Assembly: GCF_004681965.1 (NCBI RefSeq)
Contig: NZ_SMLL01000006.1
Span: 62,001 to 126,000, forward strand
Direction: 5' to 3'
Origin: Ramlibacter rhizophilus
GTDB lineage: Bacteria; Pseudomonadota; Gammaproteobacteria; Burkholderiales; Burkholderiaceae_C
Length of the DNA: 64,000 nt
The position numbers were made by a program, and so were the translations under genes. The notes under the pieces are model-generated. The model searched no databases and was not told the origin of the DNA. It saw only the letters and a list, made by a program, of their open reading frames with translations. Position 1 is the stretch's first letter; each line of letters starts with the position of its first letter. Of this stretch, positions 13,799 through 22,378 are shown piece by piece.

Positions 13799-14212
13799 AT
13801 GCGCAGCCTCTTCCACTTCGCCTTCCACGTGACCGACCTCGACCAGGCCCGCCGCTTCTATGGCGGCGTGCTGGGCTGCACCGAAGGGCGCAGCACGGAC
13901 ACCTGGGTGGACTTCGACTTCTTCGGCCACCAGCTCTCGCTGCACCTGGGCGAGCCCCTGCGCACCAGCCTCACCGGGCGCGTGGGCGACCGGCTGGTGC
14001 CCATGCCGCACTTCGGCCTGGTGCTGCTGCAGCCCGACTGGGACGCGCTCGCGCAGCGCTTGCGCGACGCGGGCACGGCCTTCATCGTCGAGCCGCACCT
14101 GCGCTATCCGGGCGAGCCGGGCGAGCAGTCCACCATGTTCTTCTGCGACCCCTGCGGCAATCCCATCGAAATCAAGGGCTTCCGCTCCCTCGACGGCCTG
14201 TACGCGCGCTGA
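13799..14212 (+). CDS. Glyoxalase/bleomycin-resistance (VOC) superfamily protein
   Basis: 137-residue vicinal-oxygen-chelate fold protein of the short dioxygenase-like type. HFAFHVTDLDQARRFYGGVLG at the N-terminus supplies the first metal-ligand His, and FFCDPCGNPIEIKGF near the end supplies the Glu of the second half. The family covers metal-dependent lyases, dioxygenases and resistance proteins, so the substrate cannot be named. The ATG at 13799 directly begins the domain. It diverges from the DUF2946 gene across 60 bp. Confidence 0.88.
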   Translation: MRSLFHFAFHVTDLDQARRFYGGVLGCTEGRSTDTWVDFDFFGHQLSLHLGEPLRTSLTGRVGDRLVPMPHFGLVLLQPDWDALAQRLRDAGTAFIVEPHLRYPGEPGEQSTMFFCDPCGNPIEIKGFRSLDGLYAR

Positions 14213-14314
14213 AGGCGCAAGCGCACGGCGAACCCGGCTGTCGGCCGGCTCCTACAGGGCGAAGCGGGCGGCGGGGGCTGACCCGGCCGTGCGCTTGGGT
14301 TACCTTCGGGAGCA

Positions 14315-15055
14315 ATGAATCTGTCCGAGTACCTGAACCCGAACTGCGCCCTCTTCCTGGATTTCGACGGCACCCTGGTGGACCTCGCCCCGCGGCCGGA
14401 GGCGGTGCAGGTGGATGCGGGACTGGCGCCGCTTCTCGACGCGCTCGGGCATTGGCTGGGCGGCGCTGTGGCCGTGGTGAGCGGCCGGCCCATCGAGCAG
14501 CTCGACCAGTTCCTCGCGCCGCAGCGCCTGCCCGTGGCCGGTGTGCACGGCGTGGAGCGTCGGCGCGCCGACGGCAGCCGGGTGGACATGGAGGCCGAGC
14601 CGCCGGCCCGCGTGGAAGCGGCGGCGCGCCAGCTCGCGCAGCAGCACGAGGGCCTGCAGGTGGAACTCAAGCGCGGCGCCGTGGCGCTGCACTACCGCCT
14701 TGCGCCGCAGCTCGAAGCCGCCTGCGTGGCCGCCATGCAGGCCGCGGTGGACGAATCGCCGGGCCTGATCCTGCTGCACGGCAAGATGGTGGTGGAGGCC
14801 AAGCCCGCCCGCGCGAGCAAGGGCCACGCGATCGAGGACTTCCTGCGCGAGGCGCCTTTTGCCGGCCGCACGCCGGTGTTCATCGGCGACGACGTGACCG
14901 ACGAGGTGGGCTTCGCCGTGGTGCAGCGCCTCGGGGGCGTGGCGGTCAAGGTGGGCGAGGGCGCCAGCGTCGCCGACCACCGCATCGACACGCCGCAGGC
15001 CCTGCGGGAACAGCTGGGGAACCTGGTGGAACGCGCGGCCCGCCCGGTCGCCTGA
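14315..15055 (+). CDS. otsB: Trehalose-6-phosphate phosphatase
   Basis: HAD-superfamily enzyme that removes phosphate from trehalose 6-phosphate, the second step of trehalose synthesis. The 246-residue protein has the nucleophile motif DFDGT with D16 and D18, a VVSGRPIEQLDQ stretch in the second block, and the Mg-binding VFIGDDVTDEVGF near residue 190. It leads a tight three-gene unit: the GH15 gene starts 8 bp later and otsA follows. Trehalose serves as osmoprotectant and desiccation protectant. Confidence 0.96.
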   Translation: MNLSEYLNPNCALFLDFDGTLVDLAPRPEAVQVDAGLAPLLDALGHWLGGAVAVVSGRPIEQLDQFLAPQRLPVAGVHGVERRRADGSRVDMEAEPPARVEAAARQLAQQHEGLQVELKRGAVALHYRLAPQLEAACVAAMQAAVDESPGLILLHGKMVVEAKPARASKGHAIEDFLREAPFAGRTPVFIGDDVTDEVGFAVVQRLGGVAVKVGEGASVADHRIDTPQALREQLGNLVERAARPVA

Positions 15056-15063
15056 ACACGCCG

Positions 15064-16848
15064 ATGCTGCCGCAATCGCTGGACCTGGGCGTCATCGGCA
15101 ACTGCGCCTACAGCGCGCTGGTCGATCCGCGCGGCGCCATCGTCTGGTGCTGCCTGCCCCGCTTCGACGGCGACCCGGTGTTCAACGCGCTGCTGGACGC
15201 GAGCGACCAGGGCAGCTTCTGGACCTTCGAGCTGGAGGACTTCGAGCGCAGCGAGCAGCGCTACGAGCCCAATACCGCCATCCTGCGCACGCGCCTGTAC
15301 GACCGCCAGGGCCAGGGCATCGAGATCAGCGACTTCGCGCCGCGCTTCCTCAGCCGCGGCCGCACCTTCCGGCCGCTCACGCTGGTGCGCCGCATCAGCG
15401 TGCTGGGCGGCTCGCCGCGCATGCGGGTGCTGCTTCGGCCGCGCTTCGACTGGGGCCGCGACGTGCCGCAGATCACGCAGGGCAGCACGCACATCCGCTA
15501 CGTGGGCCAGCACACGGCGCTGCGCCTGAACAGCGACGCGCCGCTGTCGTACATCCTGTCCGAGCGCTGGTTCGTGGCCGACCGCCCCATGAACTTCATC
15601 CTGGGGCCGGACGAGACGCTGCTGTCCGGCATCGAGGACACCGCGCGCGGCTTCGAGCAGGAGACCAGCAGCTACTGGAAGGGGTGGTCGCGGGCGTTGT
15701 CGGTGCCGCTGGAATGGCAGGACGCGGTGATCCGCGCGGCCATCACGCTGAAGATGTCCCTCTTCGAGGACACCGGCGCCATCGTGGCCGCCATGACCAC
15801 CAGCATTCCCGAGGCGCCGGACAGCGGCCGCACCTGGGACTATCGCTTCTGCTGGCTTCGCGATGCCTTCTTCGTGGTGCGCGCCCTCAACAGCCTGTCC
15901 GAGGTCGGCACCATGGAGGACTACCTGCGCTGGCTCAACAACGTGGTGGTGCGCTCGCGGGGCGGGCACATCCAGCCGCTGTACGGCATCGGCCAGGAAG
16001 ACATGCTGCCCGAAGCCGTCATGGACCACCTGCCCGGCTACCGCGGCATGGGGCCGGTGCGCGTGGGCAACCAGGCCGCCGAGCACTTCCAGCACGACGT
16101 GTACGGCAACATCGTGCTGGGCGCGGCCCAGGCCTTCCACGACCACCGGCTGTTCCGCCGCTCCGGACGCACCGAGTTCGGCTACCTGGAAGCCGTGGGC
16201 GAGCAGGCCTTCCGCGTGCACGCCGAGCCCGACGCCGGCATGTGGGAGCTGCGCACGCGCGCCCGCATCCACACCTCGTCGGCGCTCATGAGCTGGGCCG
16301 CCTGCGACCGGCTGGCCAAGGTGGCGCAGATGCTCGGCCTGCCGCCGCGGGAGCGCCATTGGCGCGAGCGCGCCGAGATGATCCGCGAGCGCATCCTGCG
16401 CGAGGCCTGGTGCGAGGAGCGCGGCGCCTTCGCCGAGAGCTTCGGCGGGCGCGACCTGGACGCCAGCGTGCTGCTGATGGCCGAAGTCAACTTCATCGAG
16501 CCCCTGGACCCGCGCTTCGTCTCCACCGTGGAGGCGCTGGAGCGCACGCTCTGCGACGGGCCCTACATGCGCCGCTACGAAGCCCCGGACGATTTCGGCC
16601 GGCCCGAGACCGCCTTCAACATCTGCACCTTCTGGCACATCGACGCGCTCGCGCGCATCGGCCGGCGCGAGGAGGCCCGGGCCCTGTTCGAGCAGATGCT
16701 GACGCTGCGCAACCCGCTGGGCCTGCTGTCCGAGGACACCCACCCCACGACCGGCGAGTTGTGGGGCAACTTCCCCCAGACCTATTCCATGGTCGGCCTG
16801 ATCAATGCCGCCACGCGCCTGTCGTCCAGCTGGGACACGGTGATCTGA
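15064..16848 (+). CDS. Glycoside hydrolase family 15 protein (glucoamylase- or trehalase-like)
   Basis: 594-residue cytosolic enzyme without signal peptide. It has the N-terminal beta-sandwich seen in bacterial GH15 proteins (DLGVIGNCAYSALVDPRG at residues ~6-23) and an alpha/alpha-barrel with RTWDYRFCWLRDAFFVVRAL and QPLYGIGQEDMLPE, which belong to the catalytic barrel. GH15 includes glucoamylases, glucodextranases and some trehalases. Its place between otsB and otsA suggests it handles trehalose or a related alpha-glucan, but sequence alone cannot separate these activities. The gaps of 8 and 26 bp to its neighbours indicate one operon. Confidence 0.92.
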   Translation: MLPQSLDLGVIGNCAYSALVDPRGAIVWCCLPRFDGDPVFNALLDASDQGSFWTFELEDFERSEQRYEPNTAILRTRLYDRQGQGIEISDFAPRFLSRGRTFRPLTLVRRISVLGGSPRMRVLLRPRFDWGRDVPQITQGSTHIRYVGQHTALRLNSDAPLSYILSERWFVADRPMNFILGPDETLLSGIEDTARGFEQETSSYWKGWSRALSVPLEWQDAVIRAAITLKMSLFEDTGAIVAAMTTSIPEAPDSGRTWDYRFCWLRDAFFVVRALNSLSEVGTMEDYLRWLNNVVVRSRGGHIQPLYGIGQEDMLPEAVMDHLPGYRGMGPVRVGNQAAEHFQHDVYGNIVLGAAQAFHDHRLFRRSGRTEFGYLEAVGEQAFRVHAEPDAGMWELRTRARIHTSSALMSWAACDRLAKVAQMLGLPPRERHWRERAEMIRERILREAWCEERGAFAESFGGRDLDASVLLMAEVNFIEPLDPRFVSTVEALERTLCDGPYMRRYEAPDDFGRPETAFNICTFWHIDALARIGRREEARALFEQMLTLRNPLGLLSEDTHPTTGELWGNFPQTYSMVGLINAATRLSSSWDTVI

Positions 16849-16874
16849 AGTCCCGCCACCAGGAGTCGTCTCAC

Positions 16875-18293
16875 ATGGCCCGTCTCGTCGTCGTCTCCAA
16901 CCGCGTGGCCGATCCGCGCAAGGCCTCCGCCGGCGGCCTCGCCGTCGCCCTGGCCGAGTTCCTGAACAGCACTGGGGGCATCTGGTTCGGCTGGAGCGGC
17001 AAGGTGGTCGAGCCCGCCGAAGGCGGACGCGCGGGCGAGGCGCAGATGCACTCGCAGCAGGCCGGGCCGGTCAAGCTGGTCACCCTGGACCTGAGCCGCG
17101 AGGACCACGACGCGTACTACCTCGGCTACTCCAACGGCGTGCTCTGGCCGGTGTGCCACTACCGGCTGGACCTGGCCGACTTCGAGGCCAGCGACATCCA
17201 GGGCTACCGGCGGGTGAACCAGCTCTTCGCGCGCCAGCTCGCGCCGCTGCTGCAGCCCGACGACATCGTCTGGGTGCACGACTACCACCTCATTCCCCTG
17301 GGCAGCGAGCTGCGCGCGCTGGGCTGCCAGCAGCGCATCGGCTTCTTCCTGCACGTGCCCCTGCCGCCGCCGCCCATGTTCGCGGCCATCCCGGGACACG
17401 ACTGGCTGATGAAGGGCCTGTGCTCCTACGACCTGGTCGGCCTGCAAAGCCAGGCGGACCATGCGCATTTCTGCCAGTACATCCAGGGCGAGTTCCACGC
17501 GCAATCGCTGGAGGGCGCCCAGTGGCGGGTGTTCAACCGCACGCTGTGCGCAGGCGCCTACCCGATCGGCATCGACGTGGAGGAATTCAACGCCCTGGCC
17601 GAGGCCCCCGAGGCACGCGACATGTACGAGCGCATGAAGCGCGAATACTCCCGTCGCAAGCTGCTGGTGGGCGTGGACCGCCTCGACTACTCCAAGGGCC
17701 TGCCGCACCGCCTGAAAGCCTTCCGCGCCCTGCTGCAGAACTACCCCGACACGCACCGCAGCGCCACGCTGATCCAGATCGCCTCGCCCAGCCGCGAGGA
17801 CGTGGGCGCCTACACGGACATCCTGCACGAGCTGGAGAGCCTGTGCGGCTCCATCAACGGCAACTACGGCGAACTCGACTGGATGCCCGTGCGCTACATC
17901 CACCGCACGGTGGCGCGGGCCCGCCTGCCGGGCCTGTACCGCGCCAGCCAGGTGGCGCTGGTCACGCCGCTGCGCGACGGCATGAATCTCGTGGCCAAGG
18001 AATTCGTCGTGGCGCAGGATCCGGAGGACCCGGGCGTGCTCGTGCTCTCACGCTTTGCCGGCGCGGCCGAGCAGCTCAAGGAAGCCCTGCTGGTCAACCC
18101 CTACGACAGCGAAGGCACGGCCGAGGCCATCCACCTGGCGCTGCAGATGCCGCTGGAGGAGCGCCGCGAGCGGCACCGGGCGCTGCTGGCGGTCTGCAAG
18201 CGCTGGGACGTGCACTGGTGGTGCGACACCTTCCTGGAGGACCTCGGCACCACGCATGCGCAGGAGTCCGGGACGCCCTGGTTGCGGCTGTAG
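16875..18293 (+). CDS. otsA: Trehalose-6-phosphate synthase
   Basis: GT20 glycosyltransferase joining UDP-glucose and glucose 6-phosphate. The 472-residue protein shows [11 protein letters not shown] at the start, the nucleotide-sugar loop [19 protein letters not shown], the [15 protein letters not shown] signature and [15 protein letters not shown], all canonical. The ATG at 16875 is preceded by the purine-rich AGGAG near 16860. It is the last gene of otsB-GH15-otsA and converges with the FAH-family gene with 14 bp between the stops. Confidence 0.97.
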   Translation: MARLVVVSNRVADPRKASAGGLAVALAEFLNSTGGIWFGWSGKVVEPAEGGRAGEAQMHSQQAGPVKLVTLDLSREDHDAYYLGYSNGVLWPVCHYRLDLADFEASDIQGYRRVNQLFARQLAPLLQPDDIVWVHDYHLIPLGSELRALGCQQRIGFFLHVPLPPPPMFAAIPGHDWLMKGLCSYDLVGLQSQADHAHFCQYIQGEFHAQSLEGAQWRVFNRTLCAGAYPIGIDVEEFNALAEAPEARDMYERMKREYSRRKLLVGVDRLDYSKGLPHRLKAFRALLQNYPDTHRSATLIQIASPSREDVGAYTDILHELESLCGSINGNYGELDWMPVRYIHRTVARARLPGLYRASQVALVTPLRDGMNLVAKEFVVAQDPEDPGVLVLSRFAGAAEQLKEALLVNPYDSEGTAEAIHLALQMPLEERRERHRALLAVCKRWDVHWWCDTFLEDLGTTHAQESGTPWLRL

Positions 18294-18307
18294 GCGCGTG
18301 GACCGCG

Positions 18308-19270
18308 CTACGCCTCGCCGGACGCGAGCTCCTGGTCGATGGCGCCGAAGAGGCTCTGGCCGTCCTTGCCCTTCATCTCGATGCGCACGGTGTCGCCGAA
18401 CTTCAGGTAGCCGCTGCTCGGCTGGCCATCGAGGACGATTTCGGCGGCTCGCTTATCGGCGATGCAACTGAAGCCGCGCGGCCATTCCATGCGGCCGGAG
18501 GCCGCTTCGACGGCGGGATTGCTCACGACGCCGGAACCGACGATGCTGCCGGCCCGCACGGGGCGCAGGCGAGCGACCTGGGCGATGAGCTCGCCAAAGT
18601 GCAGGCGCATGTCGGGCCCGGTCTCGCACAGGCCGACCTTGCGGCCGTTCCAGCTGCTATGCAGGCTCAGGTGCACGCGGCCGCCCTGCCAGGCCTCGCC
18701 CAGCTCGTCGGGCGTGAGCGCCACGGGGCTGAACGCGGTCGCGGGGCGGCCCTGCACGCCGGCGCTGTCCTTGGCCTCGCGCTCGGGCGCGACCAGGCTG
18801 CGCAGGCTCACGTCGTTGACCAGCATCAGCAGGCGCACCCCGTCGAGCGCCTGCTCGGGCGACGCAGCCCGCTGCACGTCCCCCGTGACCACCGCGAGGC
18901 CGGCCTCGAAGTCCACCCCGAGCTCCTCGCGCGGCAGCACGATGGGATCGCGCGGACCCAGGAAGTGGTCGCTCGCACCCTGGTCGATCAAGCTGTCGGT
19001 CTGGAGGTAGGCCGAGCCGCGTACCCACTGGTAGGCGCGCGGCAGGGGCGCCATGCAGCGCGCGGGGTCGAAGGCGAAGGCGTGGCGGCTTCGGCCCTGG
19101 TTCAGGGCGTCGTACAGGTCCTGAAGCTGCGGCGCGAGGAAGTTCCAGTCGTCCAGCACCTGCTGCAGGCGGTCGGCGATGCCGGTCGCATAATGCGCCG
19201 CGGCCAGGTCGCGCGAGACGACCACCAGCTGCCCGTCGCGCGAGCCGTCCTTGTACGTGGCGAGTTTCAT
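18308..19270 (-). CDS. Fumarylacetoacetate hydrolase (FAH) family protein
   Basis: 320-residue member of the FAH family of carbon-carbon hydrolases, decarboxylases and isomerases acting on keto acids from aromatic degradation. An N-terminal cap of ~80 residues precedes the FAH fold. GPRDPIVLPREELGVDFEAGLAVVTGD (split here as the DxE region) marks the metal site; the usual second Glu of the ExE pair is Gly in this protein. Later segments LVNDVSLR and GSGVVSNP fit the fold. It diverges from an IclR regulator across 90 bp, which is the classical arrangement for a regulated catabolic gene. Substrate unknown. Confidence 0.85.
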   Translation of the reverse strand: MKLATYKDGSRDGQLVVVSRDLAAAHYATGIADRLQQVLDDWNFLAPQLQDLYDALNQGRSRHAFAFDPARCMAPLPRAYQWVRGSAYLQTDSLIDQGASDHFLGPRDPIVLPREELGVDFEAGLAVVTGDVQRAASPEQALDGVRLLMLVNDVSLRSLVAPEREAKDSAGVQGRPATAFSPVALTPDELGEAWQGGRVHLSLHSSWNGRKVGLCETGPDMRLHFGELIAQVARLRPVRAGSIVGSGVVSNPAVEAASGRMEWPRGFSCIADKRAAEIVLDGQPSSGYLKFGDTVRIEMKGKDGQSLFGAIDQELASGEA

Positions 19271-19300
19271 GCCGCTTGTCTCCCAGCCGTGGGCTGCGTT

Positions 19301-19322
19301 ACAGTGCGTCGTTACGCATTGT
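19301..19322. promoter_or_regulatory. Candidate IclR operator between the FAH-family and IclR genes
   Basis: ACAGTGCG and CGCATTGT form an 8-bp inverted repeat with one mismatch around a 6-bp spacer. It lies 30 bp from the FAH-family start and 38 bp before the IclR GTG, inside an otherwise AT-richer divergent region. Assignment to the adjacent IclR protein is an inference from position and symmetry. Confidence 0.5.
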
Positions 19323-19360
19323 GAAATGAATTTACCTAAACGAAATTGTACGGGACGACC

Positions 19361-20137
19361 GTGAAGGAACGCGCAGGCATTCAGTCGGTCGAGGTGGGCT
19401 TCTCGCTGCTCGAAGTCCTGGGCCAGGCGCGCGGCCCCTTGATGCTGCGGGACCTGGCGGCCGCCGCCGGCATGAGCGCCGCCAAGGCGCACCGTTACCT
19501 CGTGAGCTTCCAACGCCTGGCCCTGGTGGTGCAGGACGCGGTGAGCACCCGTTACGACCTCGGCCCCGCGGCGCTGCGCCTGGGGCTGGCCTCGCTGTCG
19601 CGGCTGGACGCCGTCAAGCTCGCCCGCGAACGCATGCCCCAGCTCATGACCCGCGTCGAGCATACGCTGGCGCTGGCGGTCCGGGGCAACCACGGGCCGA
19701 CCATCGTCCACTGGGAAGAGCCACCGCATGCGGTGACCGTGAACCTGCGGCTGGGGGACGTCATGCCCCTGCTGTCGTCTGCCACGGGCCGCTGCTTCGC
19801 GGCCTGGGCGCCCGCCGATGCGATCGCGCCCCTGCTCACCGAGGAACTCGCCCGCGCACGGCGCCAGGGCCTGCGCGAACTGCCGTCCACCATGGCCGAG
19901 GTGGAGCGCATGCTCGTCGAGGTCCGTGAGCGCGGCATCGCCCGTGTCGTGGACGTGCTGCTGCCCGGCGTGGCGGGCTTCTGCGCCCCGGTCTTCGACG
20001 CCGACGGGCACCTCGCGCTCGGCATCGTGGCCATGGGCCCGACCGGCAGCTTCGACGCCGACTGGAAGGGCGCCGTCGCCGGCCCGCTGCGGGAATGTGC
20101 GTCGCAGCTGTCCAGCGACCTGGGGTGGCGGGGATGA
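19361..20137 (+). CDS. IclR-family transcriptional regulator
   Basis: 258-residue regulator with an N-terminal winged helix (about residues 8-65, including MLRDLAAAAGMSAAKAHRYL) and a C-terminal GAF-like effector domain. No ATG fits; GTG 19361 gives MKERAGIQSVEVGFSLLEVL, a normal IclR N-terminus, and TTG 19346 is the alternative. The divergent FAH-family hydrolase is the probable target. Its stop codon overlaps the start of the DUF3108 gene as ATGA, which suggests translational coupling with a gene of no obvious related function. Confidence 0.88.
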   Translation: MKERAGIQSVEVGFSLLEVLGQARGPLMLRDLAAAAGMSAAKAHRYLVSFQRLALVVQDAVSTRYDLGPAALRLGLASLSRLDAVKLARERMPQLMTRVEHTLALAVRGNHGPTIVHWEEPPHAVTVNLRLGDVMPLLSSATGRCFAAWAPADAIAPLLTEELARARRQGLRELPSTMAEVERMLVEVRERGIARVVDVLLPGVAGFCAPVFDADGHLALGIVAMGPTGSFDADWKGAVAGPLRECASQLSSDLGWRG

Positions 20138-21159
20138 CGCCGCGCCAGCACGGCCGCGCGCTGGCCCTGCTGGTGATCGTCGTGTCGGCCCTGCACCTCG
20201 GCGGCCTGGAAGGCCTGGCCCGGGCCCAGTCTCCGCGCACCGAAGCCGCGCCGCCCGTCCTGCGGCCCCTCGTCCGACTGGCCGAGGCGCCGCCAGCGCC
20301 ACCGCGGGATGCCGGGACGCCGCCCAGGCCATCGCCGCCGTCCGCGGCACCCCGCTCGCCGCCGCGCGCCGCCGAAGCGACGCCGTCCGGCCCGGTTCCC
20401 CGCACCCCGGCGGTGGCTGCCACGCCTGCCGCACCCGTCATGCCGGCCACGCCGGCCACGCCGGCCACGCCGGCCACGCCCGCCACGCCCACCACCCCCG
20501 CCCAGCCTGCCAGGCCGCTGCCCATCGTCCAGGTCCCGGCGCCGGTGCGGCTGCAGTACGTGCTGACCCTGCGCAGCCATGGACTGGAGTGGCCTGGCCA
20601 GGGCGAGCTCGAGTGGTCGCACGACGGCGTCCGGTACGAAGCCCGCATGACGCTGCGCGCCTTGCCCGCGCCCGCACGCACCTTGCGCAGCAGCGGCCGG
20701 GTCACGCCGCAGGGCCTGGCGCCGGACCGCTTCTCGGAGCAGCGGCGCGGCGAGCAGGCCGTGCACTTCGAGCGCGAGCGCGGCCGCCTGGTCTTCAGCA
20801 GCCCGCGCGAGCCGGTCGCCCTGCTGCCCGGCGCCCAGGACCGCCTGAGCGTGGTGCTGCAGTTGTCCGCCCTGCTGGCGGCCGATCCCACGCTGGCGCG
20901 CAGCGGCGTGTCCATGCAGGTGGCCGGCGTCCGCGGCGCCGAGGTCTGGGAATTCGAAGCGGCCGGCGAGGAAACACTGTCCCTTCCCGCCGGCACGGTA
21001 CCGGCGCTCAAGCTGCTTCGGCGGCCACGCGAGCCGCACGATAGCCAGCTCGAACTGTGGCTGGCTCCCGGGCACGCTTACGCCCCGGTGCGCCTGCGTC
21101 TGACACAGCCGGACGGGGAATGGATGGATCAGCGCTGGTCCGCAACCGACAGGCCCTGA
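20134..21159 (+). CDS. DUF3108 domain protein with Pro/Thr/Ala-rich linker
   Basis: 341-residue protein starting with a hydrophobic helix (LALLVIVVSALHLGGL) that acts as a signal or anchor. Residues ~45-135 form a low-complexity linker of Pro, Ala and Thr, including a run of ATP triplets, like the periplasm-spanning linkers of TonB-type proteins. The rest is the beta-rich DUF3108 domain (YVLTLRSHGLEWPGQGEL onward) found in exported proteins of unknown role. ATG 20134 overlaps the IclR stop by 4 bp. An outer-envelope function is plausible but unproven. Confidence 0.82.
   Translation: MTPRQHGRALALLVIVVSALHLGGLEGLARAQSPRTEAAPPVLRPLVRLAEAPPAPPRDAGTPPRPSPPSAAPRSPPRAAEATPSGPVPRTPAVAATPAAPVMPATPATPATPATPATPTTPAQPARPLPIVQVPAPVRLQYVLTLRSHGLEWPGQGELEWSHDGVRYEARMTLRALPAPARTLRSSGRVTPQGLAPDRFSEQRRGEQAVHFERERGRLVFSSPREPVALLPGAQDRLSVVLQLSALLAADPTLARSGVSMQVAGVRGAEVWEFEAAGEETLSLPAGTVPALKLLRRPREPHDSQLELWLAPGHAYAPVRLRLTQPDGEWMDQRWSATDRP
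20441..20500 (+). repeat. Short tandem repeat (GCCGGCCAC-type, 9-bp period) inside the DUF3108 gene
   Basis: About five consecutive 9-bp units differing by one or two bases encode Ala-Thr-Pro tripeptides. Being a multiple of three, unit gain or loss would only lengthen or shorten the linker. Such simple coding repeats often vary in copy number between strains. Confidence 0.75.
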
Positions 21160-21266
21160 ACGCGCACGCCCCTAATCTGGCCGCCATGGAAGCCGAAAGG
21201 CGCCCTTCTGGCTCTTGAACAGCGCCGGATCGGTGCCACCTCTGTGGCTAGAAGGGATTGAGAACC

Positions 21267-21539
21267 ATGCAAATGCTCTATGACTCGGACGCCTTCGTCG
21301 TCGTGCACATGCAGGCCAACGCCCCGTCGGAGGGCGAACCGGAGCCTAGCATCGCGCGTCACGGCTTTGAAATCGTCGACAAGCGGTCCAACAAGGAGGT
21401 CTACCTCGACGGCAGCTGGGCCGAGGCTTTCCAGCGCCAGATCAACGCCTGGCAGGTGAACACCCCGACACAGGAAGAGGTCGAGGAAACCCTGGACGGC
21501 TACGCCGAGCTGGCCCAGAACCCGCTCGTCATGCACTGA
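21267..21539 (+). CDS. DUF3567 (BTH_I0359-family) small protein
   Basis: 90-residue acidic soluble protein starting MQMLYDSDAFVVVHM, the hallmark of the DUF3567 family, which is widespread in Burkholderiales and has no known function. It contains GFEIVDKRSNKEVYLDG and ends with ELAQNPLVMH. The ATG at 21267 was chosen; a TTG nine bases upstream is also in frame. It stands alone with ~100 bp on each side, so it probably has its own promoter. Confidence 0.9.
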   Translation: MQMLYDSDAFVVVHMQANAPSEGEPEPSIARHGFEIVDKRSNKEVYLDGSWAEAFQRQINAWQVNTPTQEEVEETLDGYAELAQNPLVMH

Positions 21540-21630
21540 CGCTTCCCGCGCGCGAGCGCTGCACCGACCGCGGTCGCGCTTTCAGATCCCACCGCGCCCG
21601 CTTCGGGACAGCTTCTTGCGCTTACCTCTC

Positions 21631-22356
21631 GTGCGCCTGCTTTCCTTCCTGCTTGCCTGCGCCACGCTGGCCGCCGGCTGCGCGGCCGCGCCGCCCGCCG
21701 CTGGCGACAAGGACGTGGACCTGCTCCTGCTGGGTGAGCAGCACGATGCGGCCGAGCACCAGCGCCTGCATCACCAGACCGTGGTCGACCTGCTCGGCCG
21801 CGGCCGTCTGGCCGCGCTCGTGCTGGAGATGGCCGAAGAGGGCGCCACGACGGCTGGCCTGCCACGCAACGCCGACGAGTCGGCCGTGCGCAGCGCGCTC
21901 GGCTGGAGCGAACAGGCCTGGCACTGGCAGGCCTACGCGCCGGCCGTGATGGCGGCCGTGCGTGCCGGGGTGCCGGTGCTGGGCGCCAACCTGCCCCGCC
22001 AGCAGATGCGCGGTGCGATGGCGGATGCCCGCCTGGACGCCGCGCTCCCACCCGAGGCCATGGCCCGCCACCGGGAGGCGATCCGCGCCGGCCACTGCGA
22101 CCTGATCCCCGCCGAGCGCCTCGGCCCCATGGCCCGCATCCAGGTGGCCCGCGACCAAGCGATGGCGCGCACCCTGGCGCAGGCGGCACGGCGCGGCGCG
22201 ACCGTGGTCCTGCTGGCCGGCAGCGGCCACGTCGACCCCGAGCTGGGCGTGCCGCGCCACCTGCGGGAAGACCTCTCCGTGCGGCCGGTCACCTGGCCGC
22301 CGCAGCCCCCGAAGAAGGACTACTGCGCCGAGCTGCGCCGGCAGATGGGCCGGTGA
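21631..22356 (+). CDS. ChaN-family lipoprotein
   Basis: 241-residue lipoprotein of the ChaN family (haem-binding or iron-related, DUF399). The signal peptide has a clear lipobox, LAAGC, about 17 residues from the GTG start. The mature part carries LLLLGEQHDAAEHQRLHHQ, the conserved E-x-H-D motif of this fold, and VVLLAGSGHVDPELGVPRHL near the end. GTG 21631 gives a standard short lipoprotein signal; TTG 21616 would add five residues. It converges with the aminotransferase gene. Confidence 0.85.
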   Translation: MRLLSFLLACATLAAGCAAAPPAAGDKDVDLLLLGEQHDAAEHQRLHHQTVVDLLGRGRLAALVLEMAEEGATTAGLPRNADESAVRSALGWSEQAWHWQAYAPAVMAAVRAGVPVLGANLPRQQMRGAMADARLDAALPPEAMARHREAIRAGHCDLIPAERLGPMARIQVARDQAMARTLAQAARRGATVVLLAGSGHVDPELGVPRHLREDLSVRPVTWPPQPPKKDYCAELRRQMGR

Positions 22357-22378
22357 GGCAGGTCGCGCAGCAATTTCC

